A stretch of 12,066 nucleotides of DNA, taken from Pseudomonadota bacterium. Lineage in GTDB: Bacteria; Pseudomonadota; Gammaproteobacteria; Burkholderiales; Gallionellaceae. The notes beneath the pieces are model-generated. The model was not told the origin of the DNA and made no database searches. It worked only from the letters and a program-made list of their open reading frames with translations. Below are positions 7,339-12,066 of the stretch, piece after piece. Positions within the stretch are counted from its first letter, which is position 1. The number at the start of each line of letters is the position of its first letter. The stretch covers positions 1-12,066 of the forward strand of contig JAJXTT010000021.1 in assembly GCA_021783525.1 (NCBI GenBank), in the 5' to 3' direction. Both the position numbers and the translations under genes were made by a program.

Positions 7339-7349
7339 TGTCTAGGACG
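7339..7349 (+). promoter_or_regulatory. Candidate operator 2 overlapping the oxidoreductase ribosome binding site
   Basis: TGTCTAGGACG matches the minus-strand reading of operator 1 at 10 of 11 positions. Its AGGA (7344-7347) is the likely Shine-Dalgarno of the following gene, 7 nt from the ATG at 7355. The two copies lie 63 bp apart start to start, about six helical turns, which would suit a looping or multimeric regulator. Binding is inferred. Confidence 0.55.
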
Positions 7350-7354
7350 TTTTC

Positions 7355-8659
7355 ATGAGATCACCGGTTTTTTCCAAAAGAATAGCCATTATTGGCTCCG
7401 GTATTTCCGGGCTTGCCAGCACCTATCGTCTGGCCCAGGCGGGCAATGCAGTGACGCTGTACGAGGCGAACGAGTATTTCGGCGGACACACGCACACGGT
7501 CGACGTCACGCTGGATGGCCACACCTATGGGGTAGACACAGGCTTTCTGGTGTTCAACCACAAGACTTACCCCAATCTGGTCAAATTGTTTGCCGAGCTG
7601 GATGTTGAAACAGTCGCCACCGATATGTCGTTCTCGGTGAAATTTCCGCTCCGGGATCGCCACCTGGAATGGTCCGGCAGCAACCTGAATACCGTGTTCG
7701 CACAGCGCCGCAACCTGTTCAATCCGCGCTTCATCCGCATGTTGCGGGACATCCTGCGCTTCAACAAAGAGACCACGGCGCTGGTAACCCGGATGCAACC
7801 GATGCCCGAGTTTTCCCTGGGTGACTATCTGGGGCACCACGGCTACGGCACCGAATTCCGGGAGTGGTATCTGCTGCCCATGGCTGGCTGCATCTGGTCT
7901 TGCCCCACCGCGCAGATGCTCGAATTTCCGCTCTCCACTTTCGTTCACTTCTGCCACAACCACGGGCTTCTGCAGGTGAGTGACAGGCCACAGTGGCATA
8001 CCGTCAAAGGCGGTGCTCGGCATTACGTGGACAAATTGCTGCTCGGCATACCGGACAAACGCCTTGGCGATCCGGTACGCGCAGTCAGCCGCATCCAGGT
8101 AGACGGAACGTTGCAGGTACGCATCGACAGCGCAAGCGGCAGCGAACTGTTCGACCATGTCGTATTGGCGGGACACAGCGATCAGTCATTGCGTTTGCTG
8201 AAAGACATAACGCCCATCGAGCACGAACTGCTCTCGGCTGTGGCCTATCAACCCAACCGCGCCGTTTTGCACACCGACGCATCGTGCCTGCCCCGGAACA
8301 AGGCCACATGGTCGGCCTGGAACTACCAGAGCCAGAGCGGGGGCGAACCGCGGGTCTGCGTGCATTACCTGATCAACAAGCTGCAGCCGCTGCCGTTCAA
8401 GTCACCCGTGATCGTTTCCCTGAATCCCGTCGACGAACCCGATCCATCCAAAGTGCTGGCCACTTTCGAGTACGCACACCCGGTGTTCGATGCGGCAGCC
8501 ATCCGCTCTCAACAAAGCCTGCACAAGATTCAGGGTCAGAATAACACCTGGTTCGCCGGTGCCTGGACGGGTTACGGTTTCCACGAGGACGGCCTGAAAT
8601 CGGGCCTTGCGGTGGCATACGAGATCAACAGGCTGACCTCCTGGGCGCACCATGCATAG
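7355..8659 (+). CDS. FAD-dependent amine-oxidase-like oxidoreductase
   Basis: 434 aa. The N-terminal dinucleotide-binding fold shows GSGISG at 14-19 and the ribose-binding acid E37 followed by GGHTHT (43-48). The amine-oxidase/desaturase superfamily C-terminal FAD block is GAWTGYGFHEDG at 402-413. DTGFLVFN (about 60-67) is typical of the subfamily routinely found beside DUF1365 and Cfa-like genes. Members of this superfamily oxidise or desaturate amines, carotenoids or lipids. Here the operon points to a fatty-acyl substrate, possibly introducing a second double bond before or after methylation; that role is inferred. No signal peptide is seen, so it should be cytoplasmic or peripheral at the membrane. 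It is the first gene of the plus-strand operon, with AGGA 7 nt before the ATG embedded in a candidate operator. It overlaps the next gene by 8 nt. Confidence 0.9.
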   Translation: MRSPVFSKRIAIIGSGISGLASTYRLAQAGNAVTLYEANEYFGGHTHTVDVTLDGHTYGVDTGFLVFNHKTYPNLVKLFAELDVETVATDMSFSVKFPLRDRHLEWSGSNLNTVFAQRRNLFNPRFIRMLRDILRFNKETTALVTRMQPMPEFSLGDYLGHHGYGTEFREWYLLPMAGCIWSCPTAQMLEFPLSTFVHFCHNHGLLQVSDRPQWHTVKGGARHYVDKLLLGIPDKRLGDPVRAVSRIQVDGTLQVRIDSASGSELFDHVVLAGHSDQSLRLLKDITPIEHELLSAVAYQPNRAVLHTDASCLPRNKATWSAWNYQSQSGGEPRVCVHYLINKLQPLPFKSPVIVSLNPVDEPDPSKVLATFEYAHPVFDAAAIRSQQSLHKIQGQNNTWFAGAWTGYGFHEDGLKSGLAVAYEINRLTSWAHHA

Positions 8660-9422
8660 CCCGCAACTCTGCTTCGGCAACGTCCACCATAGCCGCCTGC
8701 GGCCGGCGCGCAACCGTTTCAACTACGGGGTGTTCTTCCTGCGCCTGCCTTTGCGCAGCATGGAAGGCTGCACGATGCTGACCTCGTTGCTTTCGCGCAA
8801 CCGTTTCAATCTGCTGTCGTTCCACGACCGCGATCATGGCGACGGCAAGCAAGCGCTGCTGCCCTGGATAGACAACATCCTCAAGCTCGAAGGCATCGCC
8901 GATGCCGACGGAGAGATATGGCTGCAGACTTTCCCGCGCGTATTGGGTTACGTGTTCAACCCCGTGTCGTTCTGGTTCTGTCACCGCCGGGACGGCGCGT
9001 TGCGCGCCGTGCTGTGCGAAGTCAGCAATACCTTCGGCGAACGCCATTGCTATCTGCTGGATCGGCACGCCCCCATTGCGGACGGCGAGACATTGACCGC
9101 GCGCAAAGTTTTCCATGTCTCGCCGTTCTGCCGGGTCGAAGGCAGCTACCGCTTCCAGTTCAAACGCAACCAGCGCATATCCGGCGAGATCACGCTGGCC
9201 CGCATCGATTACCACGATGCGGACGGTCCGCTGTTGCTGACCAGCATCACCGGCTCTTCGCGCCCATTGAACGACCGCACGATCGTCCATGCGCTGGCGC
9301 GCTTCCCGCTGATGACTTTCATGGTCATCGCCCGCATCCATTGGCAAGCGCTGAAGCTTTGGCTCAAGCGCGTGCCGTTCCACCGCAAACCTTCGCTACC
9401 GTTAAAGGAACTCAGCAAATGA
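8652..9422 (+). CDS. DUF1365 family protein
   Basis: 256 aa and close to full length for the family. Recognisable blocks are the start FGNVHHSRLRP, the central SFHDRDHGDG, and QTFPRVLGYVFNPVSFWFC followed by EVSNTFGERHCYLL. The biochemical function of DUF1365 is not established to my knowledge. It nearly always lies between an FAD oxidoreductase and a Cfa-like methyltransferase, as here, so it is probably a partner in the same fatty-acid modification. The ATG lies in ATGCATAG, overlapping the upstream stop, and the end overlaps the next gene as ATGA, so translation of all three is coupled. No signal peptide is seen; a hydrophobic stretch near the C-terminus (FPLMTFMVIARI) may touch the membrane. 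Confidence 0.92.
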   Translation: MHSPQLCFGNVHHSRLRPARNRFNYGVFFLRLPLRSMEGCTMLTSLLSRNRFNLLSFHDRDHGDGKQALLPWIDNILKLEGIADADGEIWLQTFPRVLGYVFNPVSFWFCHRRDGALRAVLCEVSNTFGERHCYLLDRHAPIADGETLTARKVFHVSPFCRVEGSYRFQFKRNQRISGEITLARIDYHDADGPLLLTSITGSSRPLNDRTIVHALARFPLMTFMVIARIHWQALKLWLKRVPFHRKPSLPLKELSK

Positions 9423-10660
9423 ACACCCAATCCATCACCGCCGGCCTGTCAGGGAGGCGCGAGATTTCAGGCGAACTGGATACATCCCTCATTCCGGCGC
9501 GTGCCCGCTTCATCCTGCAATTGCTCGCCAGACTGAAACACGGCGCACTGCATCTGGAGTTGCCCGACGGCCGGATCTCCCACTTTGGCGACAATTCCTA
9601 TCCGGTGACGTTGCGGCTGCATGATTGGTCGCTGTGCGAGGCCGTGCTCAAATCGGGCGATATCGGCTTTGCGGAAACCTTCATCGACGGCAGTTGGAGC
9701 ACAGACAACCTGACCGGATTGATCGAGCTGTTCGTTCGCAACCGCGAGTCGCTGGAGTCGCTTATCTATGGCAAATGGTGGAGCAAGCTCTTGTACCGCA
9801 TGCGCCATCTGTTCAACCGCAACAGCCGTAAAGGCAGCCGCAAGAACATCCACGCCCACTACGACATCGGCAACGATTTCTACCGTTTGTGGCTGGATCC
9901 GTCGATGACATATTCCAGCGCACTGTTCCGCAATGGCCCCGCCGATAGCCTGCAGGACGGGCAGACTGCAAAGTATCGCCGCATCCTGGGCCAGCTCGCT
10001 GTGGCACCCGGCGCGCGCGTCCTGGAAATCGGCTGCGGCTGGGGCGGCTTCGCCGAGATCGCCGCCAGGGAGAGCGGGGTTAGAGTGCGTGGACTTACCC
10101 TGTCTGCCGAGCAGCTGCAATTCGCACAACAACGCCTGACGGATGCAGGGCTGGCGGAACAGGCCGAACTCTCGCTGATGGACTACAGGGACAGTGACGG
10201 ACAATACGATGCCATCGCGTCCATCGAGATGTTCGAAGCGGTCGGCGAAGCCTACTGGCCAACCTATTTCGAGTGCGTCTCCAGAAACCTGAAATCCGGG
10301 GGACGCGCCTGCATCCAGACCATCGTCATCGCCGAAGAACTGTTCGAGCGCTATCGCGCCGGCAGCGACTTCATCCAGCAATACATATTCCCGGGCGGCA
10401 TGTTGCCTTCGCCCGCCGCGTTCCGGGCACAGGCCGAACGGCAGGGGCTGCGTGTGGTCGATGAATTCGCGTTCGGGCGGGATTACGCCCGCACCCTGTC
10501 CGAATGGCGCGACGCCTTCAAACAGAAATTGACCGACGTCCGCGCGCAGGGTTTCGACGACCACTTCCTGCGCACCTGGGAGTTCTATCTGGCTTATTGC
10601 GAAGCCGGGTTCCACGCCGACAACATCAACGTGATGCAGTTCACTCTTGAAAAAGCATGA
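9419..10660 (+). CDS. Cyclopropane-fatty-acyl-phospholipid synthase family SAM methyltransferase
   Basis: 413 aa from the ATG at 9419, which has AAAGGAA about 9 nt upstream and forms ATGA with the previous stop. The same frame stays open back to 8918 but only over the DUF1365 gene. An N-terminal lipid-binding part leads to HYDIGNDFY (147-155) and SAM motif I VLEIGCGWGG (201-210). Family members transfer a methyl group from SAM to the double bond of phospholipid acyl chains. Against E. coli Cfa (from memory) an ungapped alignment keeps the bicarbonate-site residues E239 (E273), I268 (I302) and Y317 (Y356), but C139 is S167 and H266 is Q300. Loss of two ligands suggests that chemistry may stop at methylation rather than ring closure, as in enzymes of furan or methylated fatty-acid synthesis. 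The 3' end overlaps the next gene by 4 nt. Family is certain; product is inferred. Confidence 0.93.
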   Translation: MNTQSITAGLSGRREISGELDTSLIPARARFILQLLARLKHGALHLELPDGRISHFGDNSYPVTLRLHDWSLCEAVLKSGDIGFAETFIDGSWSTDNLTGLIELFVRNRESLESLIYGKWWSKLLYRMRHLFNRNSRKGSRKNIHAHYDIGNDFYRLWLDPSMTYSSALFRNGPADSLQDGQTAKYRRILGQLAVAPGARVLEIGCGWGGFAEIAARESGVRVRGLTLSAEQLQFAQQRLTDAGLAEQAELSLMDYRDSDGQYDAIASIEMFEAVGEAYWPTYFECVSRNLKSGGRACIQTIVIAEELFERYRAGSDFIQQYIFPGGMLPSPAAFRAQAERQGLRVVDEFAFGRDYARTLSEWRDAFKQKLTDVRAQGFDDHFLRTWEFYLAYCEAGFHADNINVMQFTLEKA

Positions 10661-11223
10661 GCACACCGCGCGCCAACAGCTGTCGCAAGCTCGCCACCCT
10701 GTTCTGGCTGATGCTGTGCGCGTTGCCCGTTCTTGCCGCCAACGATGTCGTACCCTCCCATATACAGAATGAACTGACCGGCGCACGCCTGTCCGGCCAG
10801 GGGAGCTTTCGCTGGTTCGGGCTGAAGGTGTACGACGCCGCGCTATGGGTGGAAGAAAGCGGATATAAAGCCGATGCGCCCACGTCAGCCAAATTCGTTC
10901 TCGACCTCGGCTACGCCCGCGACCTGTACGGCGAGCGCATCGCGCAATCCAGTATCCGCGAGATCAGCCAGCTCGGCTTTGGCACAGCCGGGCAGCGAAT
11001 TGTTTGGCTGGGAAAGATGAAGTCGCTGTTCCCGGATGTGCATGCAGGCACGCACATCAGCGGCGTCTATCTGCCGGCACAAGGCGTGCGCTTCTACCTG
11101 GACGGCAAGCCGCTCGGCGAGATTGACGACCCCGAATTCGCCCGCGCATTCTTCGCGATCTGGCTCGATCCCAGGACCAGCGCCCCCGAATTGCGCAGCC
11201 AATTGCTGGCCGCGAGGCCATGA
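10657..11223 (+). CDS. Exported chalcone-isomerase-like protein
   Basis: 188 aa. Residues 1-27 are a signal peptide: basic start, hydrophobic LFWLMLCALPVLA, likely cut after VLA. The mature part carries features of the bacterial chalcone-isomerase-like family (GxGSFRWFGLKVYDAALWV near the start and GVRFYLDGKPLGEIDDPEFARAFF near the end). True chalcone isomerase chemistry is unlikely, because no flavonoid pathway is present. In plants some proteins of this fold bind fatty acids, so a periplasmic acyl-chain or lipid-binding role beside the methyltransferase is plausible but unproven. The ATG overlaps the upstream stop as ATGA and the end overlaps the transporter start the same way. Confidence 0.88.
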   Translation: MSTPRANSCRKLATLFWLMLCALPVLAANDVVPSHIQNELTGARLSGQGSFRWFGLKVYDAALWVEESGYKADAPTSAKFVLDLGYARDLYGERIAQSSIREISQLGFGTAGQRIVWLGKMKSLFPDVHAGTHISGVYLPAQGVRFYLDGKPLGEIDDPEFARAFFAIWLDPRTSAPELRSQLLAARP

Positions 11224-12066
11224 GGACATTTTCCTGTCCGGCATTATTGTCCTATGGCCTGTTCGGCCTGCCGCTGGCTTTGGTCGCGTTGCCGATCTAC
11301 GTCTACGTACCGCAGTTCTACGCTGCCCGTTTCGGGCTGTCGCTCGCGCTCATCGGCACCGGCTTGCTCGTCATGCGCACCCTCGATGCCTTCATCGATC
11401 CCGCCATCGGTCTGTGGATAGACAGGCGACGCCACAGCGCCGGGTACCAGCGTGTGATCCTGTTGTCGCTACCGCTGCTGGCTTGCGGATTTCTCGCGCT
11501 GTTCCATCCACCGCAAGACATCAGTCCGCAACCCTTCGTCTGGTTTTCACTCAGTCTGCTGCCGGTCTATCTCGGCTTCAGTCTTGCCACCATCGCCTAC
11601 CAGAGCTGGGGCGCGACGCTCACCCAGGAACGCTCTCAACGTTCGCGTCTGACAGCGGTGCGCGAAGCCTGCGGTCTGGCCGGTGTCGTCATCGCCGCGG
11701 CTTTGCCCGGATTCGTTGATATCGGATGGCTCTCGCTCGTGTTCATCGTGAGTCTGGTAACCACTGCAGCCCTGTTGCTGCTGCGTGCGCCACAACCCGG
11801 ACCGCCGCAACATTCCCACGAAATTTCCACAGCCTTGCTCGCACCTTTGCGGAACTTCCGCTTCCGCTGGCTGTTTGCCGTCTTCATGGTGAACGGCATC
11901 GCCGCCGCGATCCCGGCCACGCTCTTCCTGTTCTTTGCGAATGACCGCCTGGCCCTGCCGCAATACGCGGGACTGTTCCTGGTGCTGTATTTCATCGCGG
12001 CTGCGCTCTCCATGCCCATCTGGGTGGGACTGGCGAAGCGTCACGGCGAACAGCGGGCATGGCTGG
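11220..12066 (+). CDS. MFS_2/GPH-type membrane transporter (C-terminus beyond window)
   Basis: The ATG at 11220 opens a frame of 282 codons that runs past the window end without a stop. It is rich in hydrophobic helices, at least seven by eye. The loop RTLDAFIDPAIGLWIDRRR (about residues 52-70) matches the D-x2-DP-x-G-x4-D-R signature after helix 2 of the glycoside-pentoside-hexuronide/MFS_2 family (MelB relatives). The next cytoplasmic loop (QSWGATLTQE, then RSRLTAVREA) also fits. GPH members carry sugars, but the family also includes the animal lysolipid carrier MFSD2A. Placement after a lipid methyltransferase and an exported lipid-like-binding candidate makes a lipid substrate possible; this is inference. 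Overlap with the previous stop as ATGA makes it part of the operon. Confidence 0.88.
   Translation, partial: MRTFSCPALLSYGLFGLPLALVALPIYVYVPQFYAARFGLSLALIGTGLLVMRTLDAFIDPAIGLWIDRRRHSAGYQRVILLSLPLLACGFLALFHPPQDISPQPFVWFSLSLLPVYLGFSLATIAYQSWGATLTQERSQRSRLTAVREACGLAGVVIAAALPGFVDIGWLSLVFIVSLVTTAALLLLRAPQPGPPQHSHEISTALLAPLRNFRFRWLFAVFMVNGIAAAIPATLFLFFANDRLALPQYAGLFLVLYFIAAALSMPIWVGLAKRHGEQRAWL

Noticed and set aside
7361..8176. Minus-strand open frame of 271 codons
   Set aside because: It is antisense to the FAD oxidoreductase gene, whose motifs are clear; no ribosome binding site or domain is seen.
8918..9418. In-frame upstream extension of the Cfa-like gene giving a 580-residue protein
   Set aside because: It lies wholly within the DUF1365 gene in another frame, lacks family similarity, and the ATG at 9419 has a ribosome binding site and the standard ATGA overlap.
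9467..10786. Minus-strand open frame of 439 codons
   Set aside because: It is antisense to the Cfa-like gene, with a composition typical of a GC-rich shadow and no recognisable motif.
1..12066. CRISPR array, insertion sequence, tRNA or phage remnants
   Set aside because: No regularly spaced repeats, transposase or integrase motifs, terminal inverted repeats or tRNA cloverleaf were seen.

Overview
The window looks like a chromosomal segment of a non-phototrophic proteobacterium. Its GC content is moderately high (about 57-60% by eye) and its short intergenic gaps and ATGA stop/start overlaps are typical of Beta- or Gammaproteobacteria. The gene styles (7TMR-DISM diguanylate cyclase, soluble PAS-PAS chemoreceptor, BLUF, MerR/photolyase lipid cluster) suggest a betaproteobacterium, perhaps Nitrosomonadales/Gallionellaceae. 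That assignment is an inference from style, not from a marker gene. I see no rRNA, tRNA, CRISPR array, insertion sequence or attachment site.

Left part (1-4194), all on the minus strand: the N-terminal two thirds of a TetR-family regulator (1-376) with a clear sigma70-like promoter buried in a 33-bp near-palindrome; a membrane diguanylate cyclase with a 7TMR-DISM sensor (654-2492); a 0.37-kb intergenic stretch; and a soluble chemoreceptor-type protein built from two duplicated PAS domains plus an MCP signalling domain (2866-4194). The last two point to environmental sensing that feeds cyclic-di-GMP and chemotaxis or biofilm output.

Central part (4329-7269), minus strand: a tight three-gene unit in the order merR-B12 regulator -> class I CPD photolyase -> short BLUF photoreceptor with a hydrophobic C-terminal tail. 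All three encoded proteins belong to families that bind light-absorbing cofactors (adenosylcobalamin, FAD, FAD).

Right part (7355-12066), plus strand, divergent from merR: five genes joined by 4-8-nt stop/start overlaps. They encode an FAD-dependent amine-oxidase-like oxidoreductase, a DUF1365 protein, a cyclopropane-fatty-acid-synthase-family SAM methyltransferase, an exported chalcone-isomerase-like protein and an MFS_2/GPH-type transporter cut by the window end. The 85-bp region between the two units carries two copies of a TGTCNNNGACA-like element, one over the Shine-Dalgarno of each divergent gene, plus a TTGACA/TATTCT promoter.

Working model (inference): the MerR/B12 protein, possibly aided by the BLUF protein as in the E. 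coli BluF-BluR pair, represses both directions in the dark. Light relieves repression to make photolyase for DNA repair and to remodel membrane fatty acids against photo-oxidative damage. Related gene sets in other bacteria have been tied to light or singlet oxygen and to furan or methylated fatty acids. Unusual here are the combination of two photosensor families in one operon, the substituted bicarbonate-site residues of the Cfa-like enzyme, the replaced terminal Trp of the photolyase electron chain and the membrane-tail BLUF.
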